Assembly: GCF_000764305.2 (NCBI RefSeq)
Contig: NW_025938090.1
Coordinates: forward strand, 62,001-126,000
From: Hyalella azteca
Taxonomy: Eukaryota > Arthropoda > Malacostraca > Amphipoda > Hyalellidae
Direction of reading: 5' to 3'
DNA length: 64,000 bases
The notes under the pieces were generated by a model. That model was not told the DNA's origin. It was given only the letters and a program-made list of their open reading frames with translations, and searched no databases. Of this stretch, positions 26,999 to 38,876 are shown in pieces. The first letter of the stretch is position 1; the number at the start of each line of letters is the position of its first letter. A program made the position numbers and the translations under genes.

Positions 26999-27969
26999 TC
27001 CAGTTATGTATTAACCCTGAAAATTTTCACAATCATAATAGTGCCTGCTTCAGATGCCTGAATGTGAATAAGCAAGGCAAATTTTACTTCCCATAGATCA
27101 TGAAATTATAATTCAATTGTATGATATGAAACTTTTTGCTAATAATAATTAATTAAACTGTGCCAAAGAAAATTCATAAATAACAATCGTACCTGTTCTT
27201 ATAAATAATCAATTATAATGGGCGATATATAAACCATCTATCATCTGCTTCTAAAATAGCCCGCAATAATATGTAAATAAATAACTCGGAGTTATGGAGC
27301 ACAAACTGTGACACACTTCAGGCTTGACGCGGCCGATGTGTTGAACAATTAGTCTGATATGCGGGCGAAATTATAGTCTGATTTTATTTATAATTTATGC
27401 TTAAATATTATCATTTTATTATGCATATATGTATTGTATTAACTATACAATCATTATTTATGATTGGAAATGGGTTTATTAACATTTTATATTACCTGCA
27501 CTTTGGTCAAGCTAGTAAAGGGGAATGAAGGGTTTTTTAGGAACGTAATTGAAGGTAATACGCGGTGCTCAATACAGGATATGAATACTAACCGCTCATT
27601 GAGAAGATTTCTCCATAGTGATTGCTCGTAGACTTATAAGTTAATTAGTCATGAAGTATATAAATTTAATCCTAAATCTGTGACCATGGACCAGTTTTTT
27701 GAAATATCAATCTGTGTCATCTTGTGTTAAATTGTACTGATCTGTGCCAGTCTTTTTTCATATGCTTTTTGAAAAAATTTGATTGCCCTGGAACGTCTGC
27801 AAGCGCCTCCTGACGATTTGTGTATTACAGATTCGCTGTTCAGTGAACGCAAGAACAGTCAATTTAGGTCTTCATGTGGAGCCTCGGCTGATGCGGTGGC
27901 TGGCGGGGCGACATTGTGTTAGGTTCTTATTCCTTCCTTCATGATATATTCCGCAACTATAAATTGTAT
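26999..27969. other. Non-coding sequence
   Basis: AT-rich, nothing recognised. Confidence 0.6.
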
Positions 27970-28094
27970 AAGCACTAGCAGCACCAGCAGCACCAATGGC
28001 AATACGAGTAGCACCAGCAGCAGCACCAGCAACAACACCAGCAGCAACACCAGCAACAACACCAGCAGCAACACCACCAGCGGCAGCAGCAGCG
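27970..28094 (+). repeat. AGC/ACC/AAC trinucleotide microsatellite
   Basis: Runs of AGCACC, AGCAGC and AACACC triplets. Both strands are open in several frames (poly-Ala, Ser/Thr, Cys), typical of a simple repeat. Confidence 0.95.
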
Positions 28095-28424
28095 GTGGAC
28101 GTGACGGCGCAGCTCAGGCATAGTGCACCGAACCCCAGCATGGGGGAGGGGGGAGGAGGTGCGAGGGAGAGTCGGGGCTGAGGCGAGAGGGAAGCGAGGG
28201 TGGGGCGAGGGGTAAACATGGTGGTTGTGTGCTCTGTGGGGAGGGAGGGGAGGCAGGCAGGTTATAAAGGTACAAGGAGGTGGTGGAGGAGAACACGGAG
28301 TCCGCAATAGAGTAATGATGAGAAAATTGAGAATGAAGGGAAAATATTGCAAAGAAAAGAGGCGCTGAGGCAATAGCACGCGAAGTATGAGAGTAGGAAA
28401 GGAGGTGAGAACAGGTGAGGGAAT
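28095..28424 (+). other. G-rich non-coding segment
   Basis: Runs such as GGGGGAGGGGGGAGGAGG (about 28142) and GGGGAGGGAGGGGAGG (about 28239) could form G-quadruplexes. No gene seen. Confidence 0.6.
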
Positions 28425-28742
<318 letters not shown>

Positions 28743-28925
28743 GAAGGGAACAATAGGCAGGGGGAGCTCGTCGGTTGTTTATTGAATGACGAGGATGTTT
28801 TGTTTGTTGGTCTGTGCAGAGGCGACGGAGGCTCACGCAAGAGATCAGCGAAGCGGCGAACATTTCCAGCCTGACTTTTTTTTGTTTACGAACTGACGGT
28901 AAAGTTGTGAGCTGCTGGCCGGCGT

Positions 28926-29030
28926 CCGGCCGTGCCACGACCGGTCACGGCGGCCGTGCCACGACCGGTCACGACGGCCGTGCGACGACCGGTCACGCCG
29001 GCCGTGCCACGACCGGCGGCGGCCGTGCGC
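28926..29030 (+). repeat. 24-bp GC-rich tandem repeat, about 4 copies
   Basis: GGCCGTGCCACGACC plus GGTCACGRC. ACCGGT and GGCCG make it strongly palindromic and CpG-rich. Confidence 0.95.
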
Positions 29031-29129
29031 CTTCCGAGTATTCCAGTCATGCGCATATCGTGTGCTGAGTCAACTTAGCTGTGGGCTTTCCATGCGCCAG
29101 CAGTGCGAACCATCGAGGCGCTTACCGTG

Positions 29130-29505
29130 CGCCTGCCACGAGCACATCCACGCGCTTACCGTGCGCTTACCATGGGCACCTCCATGCGCTTACCGTGCGC
29201 TTCCCATGGGCACATTCATGCGCTTACCGTGCGCTTACCGTGGGCACATCCATGCGTTTACCGTGCGCTTACCGTGAGCACATCCATGCGGTTACCGTGC
29301 GCTTCCCATGGGCACATTCATGCGCTTACCGTGCGCTTACCGTGGGCACATCCACGCGCTTACCGTGCGCCTGCCATGAGCACATCCACGCGCTTACCGT
29401 GCGCTTACCATGAGCACATCCATGCGCTTACCGTGCGCTTACCATGCGCACATCCATGCGCTTACCGTGCGCTTACCATGCGCACATCCATGCGCCTGCT
29501 GTCGC
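29130..29505 (+). repeat. 34-bp tandem array, about 11 copies
   Basis: CACATCCATGCGCTTACC, then GTGCGCTTACCATGNG. The unit itself consists of two GCGCTTACC halves. The 34-bp period opens all three frames. Confidence 0.96.
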
Positions 29506-30593
29506 TGATGCGGCAGGTCAAGAGGTCGGCGTGAGAAGGTTCCTACAGAGGCTGAGAAGGTTCCTACAGAGGCTCCTACTGAGCATCTCGCATTGAGTTA
29601 TTCGCGACGGGTAAAAGAGCTTCCTTTATGATGCCGTGAGTTACGTAGTATCGGCCTCGAGACTCTGACTTATTGAACCTTAGTACCGAAATTTGCATCA
29701 GCCAAAGCCAAACGCGAATCACGCCGCAAGCACACACACACAACTCTAAGTCATTGATGTATTCAATCCATAGAATGTTCTTTGCATTTGGCATTGATCG
29801 ATTTCTTCGGTTCAATGCGCCGCCGAATCTGTTAGACGACCTCTGGAATACATAGGCTTTGCTAGCTATATTTTCTTGTTCTCTCGCAGATGTGAAATGT
29901 AAAAAGAAATATTCGCTTTATTTAACTAAACTTTTATCTATTGTCTAGACTCCCTGTTGCCTTTTGCAAATGCGGTTATAATTTTGGAGAGATGGCCAGA
30001 AACTTGTTATGTTTAATGTGCCATATTTTTACAAACTTTACTCGTCAATTTAAATAAATTGTTATTTATGACTATTGAATTTTTATTTATGTCTTTATTA
30101 TTTCTGGATAATACCGGCTGTAATACTCGTAAATATGAGAAACTTTATGATGCAAATACGCCACAATGTCTAAACAAAATAAATGCGATAGTTGACATTA
30201 TTCGCCATAAGAATTCGCTTAAAAATTGACGGCAATGGTAAAAACAAACGGAAAATAATACACTAAATGGAAAATATTACTATGTTAATGCCCGGAAACT
30301 GATTTAATCATGTGCCAAGATATCCCATACAAATCTTTGAATCTCTGTGTTATTGTATAAAGCTCGTTAGTATACATGGAAGTTGACCCCACACAAAAGG
30401 ATAAAAGCTGGCAGATAAATGCATAGTTCTTTATCTGAGTTACCCTCTGGCCCGAGCATAGAGCCTCTGTGGCACGTTTGTTTCTGCATAACAATTGTTC
30501 TGTACACGAGAAGCTGTCCTGCCTGAATATGAGTGGCGGACTTTCCAAGTCGCGATGTTGCCTTCAATGTTAGGGCGAATCTTCGGCGAACAA
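29506..30593. other. Non-coding sequence
   Basis: AT-rich, nothing recognised apart from a doubled GAAGGTTCCTACAGAGGCT at 29536-29575. Confidence 0.6.
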
Positions 30594-30965
30594 GAGGCGG
30601 CCGACCAACGGCTATTGAGGCGGCCGTCCAACGGCTATTGAGGCGGCCGACCAACGGCTATTGAGGCGGCCGTCCAACGGCTATTGAGGCGGCCGACCAA
30701 CGGCTATTGAGGCGGCCGACCAACGGCTATTGAGGCGGCCAAACAACGGCTATTGAGGCGGCCAAACAACGGCTATTGAGGCGGCCGACCAACGGCTATT
30801 GAGGCGGCCGACCAACGGCTATTGAGGCGGCCAAACAACGGCTATTGAGGCGGTCAAACAACGGCTATTGAGGCGGCCAAACAACGGCTATTGAGGCGGC
30901 CGACCAACGGCTATTGAGGCGGCCGACCAACGGCTATTGAGGCGGCCGTCCAACGCCTTTTGAGG
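30594..30965 (+). repeat. 23-bp tandem array, about 16 copies
   Basis: GGCGGCCGACCAACGGCT plus ATTGA. Subtypes with CGACC, CGTCC and CAAAC alternate. CpG-rich. Confidence 0.98.
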
Positions 30966-32129
30966 CGCTAATCTATTCGTGAATATCTTCACAAAACACA
31001 GCGGAGTGACCGTGGCCCGGATTAACATATACATACACATATACACCCAGAGGATTTGTTATGCAGTATAAAAATGTTGAATTATGTATATGATCGGTAT
31101 ATATGTTCAACATATGAAGGAGAGTGTGATTTATTTATATACACCATGTTTCTTAATAGTATGAAGACTCGGTATGAACGCATCAGTTAGATAAGAAAAA
31201 TAAAACGACTTGAGAAAAGTAATCATCTTGCGCTAAAAAAGGTTTATTTTTGTAATTCAACAGCGATTGAGAACATTTTAGCGACATTAGTACTACTTGT
31301 AATACTGATAATAATATTCCGTAAGAAAGTAGTAAACTACGTTAGAAAGAAAGTAAGAAGCAGTAAGAAACTTGTAGTAAGAACTTGAACTTTTTCACGA
31401 CGTAATAAAGTAGTAAGAAACTTGTAGAGCAAAACTCGAATTTAAATACAGCTGCAATTTCGTGAATGTTTCAGTTTCTGAATTGGTGCGAAATATGCCA
31501 TTATTGATGTCCAACAATTTATGAATTTAAGTCTAAACAAAAAAATTTATGGTAAAATTATGCAGTTAGCGATATAGCAGCGTCTGTAATGGTTCACGGG
31601 AAAAATTTTCCGCTATAGAATAATTTTAATATTGAAGGAAGCTAATTTCAACAAAAGGGTTAAGTTCCGATACGGAACTTAAAACAATTTTATTTGCGTA
31701 TGGATTATCGACTTCCAGGGTGGTGCAAAGTCTTCATGGTCCCATAAAATATGAATAAACTTTCAAATGCGTGATCTTCATTATCCCCAAACAGCTTGAG
31801 ATGAATTAATAAAATCATAGAAAAGTGAGAGCTTATCTCTTGTTCAAGCCCAGGAAACTCCCCTTCCCATGCAAAACAATTTACTTTGAACATGGTAAAA
31901 TATCTGATGTATTTATTACCGCAAATTTGCGTAGTTGTGATCGCGACTTTTCGTTCAGAGGTCCCGAGACGCGGCGAGCTCAGTTCTCGTGTAGCGACGC
32001 GATGGCAGACAGGATCACCGGCGAGGTCCTGTCTCTGCGTTGCGAGTGAGCCATCAGAGACTCGGTATGATGTCTCGGTCGCTGTGCATGAAGGTACACG
32101 ACGGCCTTGGTTGGCAAGTACAGTGCGTC
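30966..32129. other. Non-coding sequence
   Basis: AT-rich, with a diverged AGTAAGAAACTTGTAG repeat at 31322-31430 and a GC-rich patch at 31935-32110. An open frame (31825-32049 +, 74 codons) crosses the patch, with no recognised domain. Confidence 0.5.
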
Positions 32130-32648
32130 TTTGCCAAGTTTGGCGAGTTCTCTCAGTCACTGCCCTGTTGGTAAGGTCTTTCAGTTACTGCCATGTTTGG
32201 CAAGTTCTTTCATTCACTGCCATGTTGGTAAGGTCTTTCAGTCACTGCCATGTTTGGCAAGTTCTCTCAGTCGCTGCCATGTTTGGCAAGTTCAATCAGT
32301 CACTGCCATGTTTGGCAAGTTCAATCAGTCACTGCCATGTTGGTAAGGTCTTTCAGTCACTGCCATGTTTGGCAAGTTCTTTCAGTCACTGCCATGTTTG
32401 GCAAGTTCAATCAGTCGCTGCCATGTTTGGCAAGTTCTTTCATTCACTGCCATATTTGGCAAGTTCTTTCAGTCACTGCCATGTTTGGCAAGTTCTTTCA
32501 GTCACTGCCATGTTTGGCAAGTTCTTTCAGTCACTGCCATGTTTGGCAAGTTCTTGCATTCACTGCCATGTTTGGCAAGTTCAATCAATCACTGCCATGT
32601 TTGGCAAGTTCTTTCAGTCACTGCCATGTTTGGTAAGTTCTTTCAGTC
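32130..32648 (+). repeat. 29-bp tandem array, about 17 copies
   Basis: GTTCTTTCAGTCACTGCCAT plus GTTTGGCAA. TGCCA and TGGCA form an inverted repeat with a 4-bp spacer in most units. Confidence 0.97.
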
Positions 32649-32667
32649 TTTCAATTCCTTCTAGAGG

Positions 32668-32812
32668 AATGGAGCGTGATGAGTGTGGCTGCTGTGGCGT
32701 GGAGGAGGAATGGTGCGTGATGAGTGTGGCGGCTGTGGCGTGGAGGAGGAATGGAGCGTGATGAGTGTGGCTGCTGTGGCGTGGAGGAGGAATGGAGCGT
32801 GATGAGTGTGGC
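32668..32812 (+). repeat. 41-bp tandem array running into an assembly gap
   Basis: AGGAATGGAGCGTGATGAGT then GTGGCTGCTGTGGCGTGGAGG. Three and a half copies are visible before the gap. Confidence 0.95.
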
Positions 32813-33154
32813 NNNNNNNNNNNNNNNNNNNNNNNNNNNNNNNNNNNNNNNNNNNNNNNNNNNNNNNNNNNNNNNNNNNNNNNNNNNNNNNNNNNNNNNN
32901 NNNNNNNNNNNNNNNNNNNNNNNNNNNNNNNNNNNNNNNNNNNNNNNNNNNNNNNNNNNNNNNNNNNNNNNNNNNNNNNNNNNNNNNNNNNNNNNNNNNN
33001 NNNNNNNNNNNNNNNNNNNNNNNNNNNNNNNNNNNNNNNNNNNNNNNNNNNNNNNNNNNNNNNNNNNNNNNNNNNNNNNNNNNNNNNNNNNNNNNNNNNN
33101 NNNNNNNNNNNNNNNNNNNNNNNNNNNNNNNNNNNNNNNNNNNNNNNNNNNNNN
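32813..33154. other. Assembly gap (342 N)
   Basis: A run of N between two different G-rich tandem arrays. Apparent open frames across it are meaningless. Confidence 1.
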
Positions 33155-33256
33155 CAGGAGGGGGCTATGATGGGGGATGTATGGGGGCAGGAGGAGGGGG
33201 CTATGATGGGGATGTATATATGGGGGCAGGACGGGGCTATGATGGGGGATGTATGC
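33155..33256 (+). repeat. 33-39-bp G-rich repeat after the gap, 3 copies
   Basis: Copies of CAGGAGGGGGCTATGATGGG plus GGATGTATGGGGG, of uneven length. Confidence 0.9.
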
Positions 33257-33563
33257 CAAAGGGGTTCAGCTGCTAGCAATGTATAATAAAGGAAGCAGGA
33301 AAAGGGAAGAGCGAGGACCATGAGTGAGGTGAAGGGATGCGGTTAATGATAAGAGAGGCGAAGGATATAAGGCTAGAAGAGGTACAGGATGGCATGAGCA
33401 TTTGATACGAAACGATTTGTACTAAATGCAGGAGCTTTACATGGTTGGAAGGAGCTGGTATAATGAGAAAGAAAATTCCGTAAGGATTAGGAAAGATACT
33501 GATTGGTTTTTGAGTTGAATGAGACTGCATCTCGTCGAAGGGGTTTCCTGACTTGCTGATCAC
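33257..33563. other. Short non-coding spacer
   Basis: Purine-rich unique sequence. Nothing recognised. Confidence 0.6.
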
Positions 33564-34000
33564 TGTTCACTGCAGAAGGCGGTGCACTGTTCACTGCAGC
33601 AGGCGGTGCACTGTTCACTGCAGCAGGCGGTGCACTGTTCACTGCAGCAGGCGGTGCACTGTTCACTGCAGCAGGTGGTGCACTGTTCACTGCAGCAGGT
33701 GGTGTCCACAGTTCACTGCAGCAGGTAGCAGGCGATGTTCACAGTTCACTGCTGCAGGCGGTGTTCACAGTTCACTGCTGCAGGCGGTGTTCACAGTTCA
33801 CTGCAGCAGACGGTGTTCACAGTTCACTGCAGCAGGCGGTGTTCACAGTTCACTGCAGCAGGCGGTGTTCACAGTTCACTGCAGCAGACGGTGTTCACAG
33901 TTCACTGCAGCAGGCGGTGCACAGTTCACTGCAGCAGGCGATGTCCATTTCACTGCAGCAGGCGGTGTTCACAGTTCACTGCAGCACGCAATGTTCACAG
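33564..34000 (+). repeat. 24/26-bp tandem array
   Basis: The left part has five or six 24-bp units (GGCGGTGCACTGTTCACTGC plus AGCA). The right part has about eleven mostly 26-bp units with GTTCACAGTTCACTGCAGCA. A few units are truncated. Confidence 0.96.
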
Positions 34001-34111
34001 TTTGCTGCTGTCACTCCTGCGACTCCCCATGCAGCGCCCAAGACTACGCGTGCGCCTGTCGGGCGTAAGTCAATGTCTGGTGGAGGTGTCATTTCCTTGC
34101 CATGCTAATGG

Positions 34112-34330
34112 ATGAACCTTATGACTCTCAGGCGCGCTGTGCTGAGGATGAACCTTATGACTCTCAGGCGCGCTGTACTGAAGATGAACCTTATGACTCT
34201 CAGGCGCGCTGTACTGAAGATGAACCTTATGACTCTCAGGCGCGCTGTACTGAAGATGAACCTTATGACTCTCAGGCGCGCTGTACTGAAGATCAACCTT
34301 ATGACTCTCAGGCGCGCTGTACTGAAGATG
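34112..34330 (+). repeat. 36-bp tandem array, 6 near-identical copies
   Basis: GATGAACCTTATGACTCTCA plus GGCGCGCTGTACTGAA. The 36-bp period keeps frames open in several phases on both strands (for example a repeated DEPYDSQARCTE); there is no sign that one frame is preferred. Confidence 0.97.
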
Positions 34331-34784
34331 CGCAGCCTTCATCGTCGAATGTGGCACCCAATGCCCTCCCATGAACGCGACTGAAGCATTGCCACGATTG
34401 TTGATATTATTCCATTCTTCGTTCGAAGTCTTCTACTCAAAACTGCAGTTAAGTAAGCAACGTTAAATGAAAGTGAAATTTAATAAGAGTAGAGTAAGAG
34501 ATTTGTTATTAAACAAATTTAAGAAGACTGATTCAGTCCTACTTCCATTAATGAATGCGTTTACTTGCGAATAAGAAAGATTGAAATAGGATCCGATATC
34601 GTAGATTTTCTATAATCCTTATCTGGTCGAAATTTATAATTCCCTATACCGCTTGACCTGCCGAGTGCCCAGCATTTGAAGTCAGGCGGCAAATTGTCAC
34701 CGGAGCTAAGCTAATATTTCCGAAGCCATAAATGCTTGAGAACTATTGAAGGATCTGGGACTTAACGGTAAACAGAAGAAGATA
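34331..34784. other. Non-coding sequence
   Basis: AT-rich. Nothing recognised. Confidence 0.6.
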
Positions 34785-35037
34785 GAGCTATGGATGTATC
34801 AAGGACGCAACGGCAGCCAGAAGACGTAAGGGTTATGGATGTATCAAGGACACAATGGCAGCCAGAAGACGTAGGGGTTATGGATGTATCAAGGACACAA
34901 TGGTAGCCAGAAGACGTAAGAGTTATGGATGTATCAAGGACGCAATGGCAGCCAGAAGACGTAAGAGTTATGGATGTATCAAGGTCGCAATGGCAGCCAG
35001 AAGACGTAAGAGCTATGGATGTATCAAGGACACAATG
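34785..35037 (+). repeat. 45-bp tandem array, 5-6 copies
   Basis: GCCAGAAGACGTAAGAGTTA, then TGGATGTATCAAGGACRCAA and TGGCA. It is related to the 49-bp array at 36.03 kb. Confidence 0.96.
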
Positions 35038-36030
35038 GTGTCAGAAATTCCTCAATCCTCTCATTCAATTTGCATTTGGCTAGGGTTTGTTTACAAGATC
35101 TGTTATTAGCTTAGAATTGTTGTGAATCCGCTTCTCTTACTTCATCCGACGAATAAATATTGGTCTAGATCAGGGGTTCTGCCGCGAGCTTAGAAAGTCG
35201 CCATCATCAGTTATCAATTGTATTGAATTATATATCATAGCCGCCAGAGACAACCTAGGGTTTTAAAATCTTCATGTAATTCATCATTAACAACTCAAAA
35301 CTTTCGGTAAAGTATATCGTTTTTGTATCGTTTGACAACTTACCTGTATCAATATCCAAGTAGTTCTACAATATTGCTGTGAACCTGTATCTCTATTCTT
35401 TCGTTTGTATGAATGTCATGTGAATTTAGTTTTGTTTAGTTTTTTACTCAATTAAATTAATTTACCTAATCTGTTGGGAGGTTGGAGTTAATTTAAGAAT
35501 AGAATAGAATAGAATAGAAGTGTCGGCGTTGAAGAAATAGGCCCATGGCCTGTTGCCGATTCTTGGAATTTTTCGTGACTTGATTCACAAGGGATCCGGC
35601 CTTTGGAACCCGATCTTTCCATAACTGACGATTGATTGAGATAGCTGCTGGACTTATTGCCTGCTCCGTAATTTGCTAGGCATTNATCACTTATTATAAC
35701 CGTACTTCGTTTACCTCGGCATATTGAAAGATTTATAATTCAAGTTTATTTCTTTTACAGTATACATTTAGTCCGATCCTGAGACTGGCCGGCCTAACTT
35801 ACTAATTACTACATCATGCACGCATTCGTCACCTGTTCTCTCAACCCTCTACCTAGCTTCAGCTTCTTTTTTACCGTATAGTATGGAGAACATTGCTGAA
35901 CATTGTCTGCATTACAATGAAGCAAATCCACTTCAAATAAACTCAAAACTTGGTTGAATAAATCAAAATAAAAGCTTGCTTGATTATTTCTTTAATTTGA
36001 CACCCTGTCAATTGTGTAAAAACCTCACAA
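35038..36030. other. Non-coding spacer between related arrays
   Basis: AT-rich. It contains an AATAG pentanucleotide run (35497-35518) and one undetermined base (35685). Confidence 0.6.
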
Positions 36031-36365
36031 TGGCAGCCAGAAGACAAAGGAGTTATTGATGTATCAAGGACGCAACGTAGCAGCCAAAAGACGTTAAGGC
36101 ATCCATGGATGTATCAAGGACTCAATAGCAGCCAAATGACGTTAAAGGCATCCATGGATGTATCAAGGACGCAATAACAGCCAAATGACGTTAAAGGCAT
36201 CCATGGATGTATCAAGGACTCAATAGCAGCCAAATGACGTTAAAGGCATCCATGGATGTATCAAGGACGCAATAGCAGCCAAATGACGTTAAAGGCATCC
36301 ATGGATGTATCAAGGGCGCAATAGCAGCCAAAAGACGTTAAGGCATCCATGGATGTATCAAGGAC
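36031..36365 (+). repeat. 49-bp tandem array, about 7 copies
   Basis: GGATGTATCAAGGACGCAAT, then AGCAGCCAAATGACGTTAAA and GGCATCCAT. The first unit still looks like the 45-bp family (GCCAGAAGAC). ATCCATGGAT is palindromic at the unit joint. Confidence 0.96.
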
Positions 36366-36520
36366 GAACAGGAAATGTATGTATTTACATTTGAGCGACT
36401 TTCCTGAAGTGAAGGCAAAGAGAGCTGTTTGACATGAGTAGTGCTTTCGCTGCTCACGAGTTTGGTTTGTCATGTCAAGTGATTGTGCACTTTGTAATAT
36501 CTTTTCAAATAGAATGTATA

Positions 36521-36828
36521 TGCCGTGCCGAAATCGCGGTATTTCCGATTCTATGGAATCGGCAGCCAGTTTGCCGAATCTGTAGAATCAGCATTTGGTT
36601 GCTGATTCAGAAAATCCGACGTTAGAGTTAGAGTTAGAACACAAATCGATAGTTAGAGTTTGGAAAGGTTTTTAAGTTCGGTCAAGTTCCTTTTTATTTA
36701 AATATTAAAAAAACTTCGCTGACTGACCTAATCACAGATTAATTTAGTATAGAAATTCTGATTCTACAGATTCGGCAAACTGGCAGCCGATTCCATAGAA
36801 TCGGCAATTACGCGATTTCGATACGACA
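36521..36828. mobile_element. Inverted-repeat element (MITE-like), copy 2
   Basis: The termini TGCCGTGCCGAAATCGCG and CGCGATTTCGATACGACA are inverted copies continuing inward for about 70 bp (ATTCTATGGAATCGGC, GCCGAATCTGTAGAATCAG). It is flanked on both sides by TA (36519-36520, 36829-36830). It has no ORF. This fits a Tc1/mariner-type non-autonomous element, a family inference from the TA duplication only. Confidence 0.85.
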
Positions 36829-36830
36829 TA

Positions 36831-37610
36831 ATATATTCACGATAAACATGCTTATAAGGCATTTTTATCAGAAATTTTGACACTAGAAAATTTATGAATA
36901 AAGAAACACAAATCAAAGACTTTAGTGCGTTTATATATTTTCGCTTGTAAATAAGACGTGACGAAAAACACGTTTGGGATTCGTATTCGTTCCCTGATGT
37001 CATTTAAATGAAAGGCGATAATCTTTACGCACAACAACTGCTTTTGTTATCTGTGCTTTCTCAATATTTAAAATTTGATATATAATCGTAGTGTCTGAAC
37101 TGAGTTAAAATAAATTCAAGCAATTTTATTTGAATAAATGACTTTAATACTAAGTGAAGTAAGTAAAGAAGGTTAGTAAATATGTCATCAGACAAGCCAG
37201 TCGGCCTAGGCTCGTATAGGCTTACCTCATTTGCAAGGATGTGTTGCTCGTTTGTCCTCGGCCATTGCTGACTCATCCTGTTGTCACCTGCATGACAAAT
37301 TCCGGGAAAGCAGCGGAGATGAATAAATCCCCAAATGACCTAAGAAAAACATCATGATGCTCCGTGAAAGCTTGCGGGATTCCTGTTCTTTAGGACACGG
37401 CGTGTTTGGTCACGCTGCCTACACAACGCTGGCTTTTGAGTTGGGAACGTACTTTATTCACAAATGCTGTCTTATTATTATAAGTGTGATAAGAAGGATG
37501 TCAGGATTATGAAGTTGAACAACTGCAGAACTATATATTTATAAAATATACGTATGGACGAGCAATAGCATACTTTGTTTTCACGAAGATATTTGAGATG
37601 CTTCTTTATA
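36831..37610. other. Non-coding sequence
   Basis: AT-rich. Nothing recognised. Confidence 0.6.
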
Positions 37611-38876
37611 GGGCAACGTGGGGCAGCGCGCCCCCCACTTTTTTTAAACTAAATTTTTTATGAAGTTTTAATTGATACGAGGTGGTTCTTTGTTTTGTTT
37701 AAAGGTACAACTAATGAGGAATGTATGATGTGAATTAGACGCCTATAGAGTTATTCAACTTTTAATGAAACACCATTTTGTAAAAAGTGTCAAAATGGGC
37801 CAATTGCCCCACCCTTGGGGCAATGGGCCCACGGGCTTGGGGCAAGGCGCCCACCCTCGGTCCCTTTACCACAATTGCATATTTTTTCGTTTACAAATGA
37901 TAAAACAACACTTTACAGTTAAAAATAAGAAAAATGTAATAAAAAATATGACATTCATTCATTTATTAACAACTCAAAAAATAATATCCTTAGCTTGAAA
38001 AAAATACTCCTGGCTTAAAAAATCTATCACTGACGTGAAGAAAAATATTCCATTGACATAAAAATGTATATCCTTGACTTGAAAAATATATCCGTGCGAT
38101 AAAAAATTCGTCTTTGACATGAAAAAATATATCATTGACTAGAAAAAATATATTTAGTTGATCAGACAAAAACTTCGTTCCAGTTTCGTCCATAATCCAG
38201 ATATTATGTGCAGAGATTTCGTACCTAATCCTGATTCCAGCCAACACCATAAAAACTCATCAACTTTTGGCTCATTGGTGTTGACTGAAATCATCTTTTG
38301 GCAAGGCAAGAGTCATTAACTCGATAAGGGGTCATAAACACGCATAACTAGAAACTAAACCTGCTGCCTTGAGGCGGCAAATAAAAAAAATCATGCAAAA
38401 TGAAGTGTAATTTGTAATTCAAAAAGCTAGTCATAGTTTTGAAAAGGTCATTGAGACAAATCTAATGATGTATAACACAAGACTTCACCATGGGGCGCTT
38501 TGCCCCGTGACACGCGTGGGCCCGTTGCTCCATGCACTAGGTATCATTTCAATTTATATCGTGTCAATATTTTATTTTAAAAGCAAATAGTCTAAACTTG
38601 ATCTCAAAATTATCCCTATAAATATTACTTTCAAAATATAATTCACAGTAATTTCAAAAGCTTCATCTACAGTAATCGAAAAAAATTTTATTTAGCAGCA
38701 AAAAAAATTTTATCTGGGCTAAAACAGTTATTCACAAATAACTTAGTAACGCAAACACTTCATCTAAGTGAAACTGTCGACCGGCGGTAGAGAACACGGA
38801 CCAATATCTGCCATACTTAGCGAGAAACCCGCTGTGGGCCCATGACCCGCAGTGGGCTCGCTGCCCCATGTTACCC
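37611..38876. mobile_element. 1.27-kb inverted-repeat element with GC-rich ends
   Basis: The left end GGGCAACGTGGGGCAGCG and right end CGCTGCCCCATGTTACCC are imperfect inverted copies, each flanked by TA. A second inverted pair lies inside: GCCCACGGGCTTGGGGCAAG and following at 37829-37854, against GGGCGCTTTGCCCC and GTGGGCCCGTTGC at 38487-38530. The middle (about 37985-38155) is a diverged repeat of a TTGACTTGAAAAATATATCC-type motif. There is no transposase ORF, so it would be non-autonomous or decayed. Confidence 0.65.

Noticed and set aside
31886..32761. 291-codon open frame
   Set aside because: Mostly the 29-bp array and the start of the 41-bp array read through. The non-repeat part near 31940-32110 shows no domain.
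32614..33321. Frames crossing the N run
   Set aside because: They consist largely of undetermined bases.
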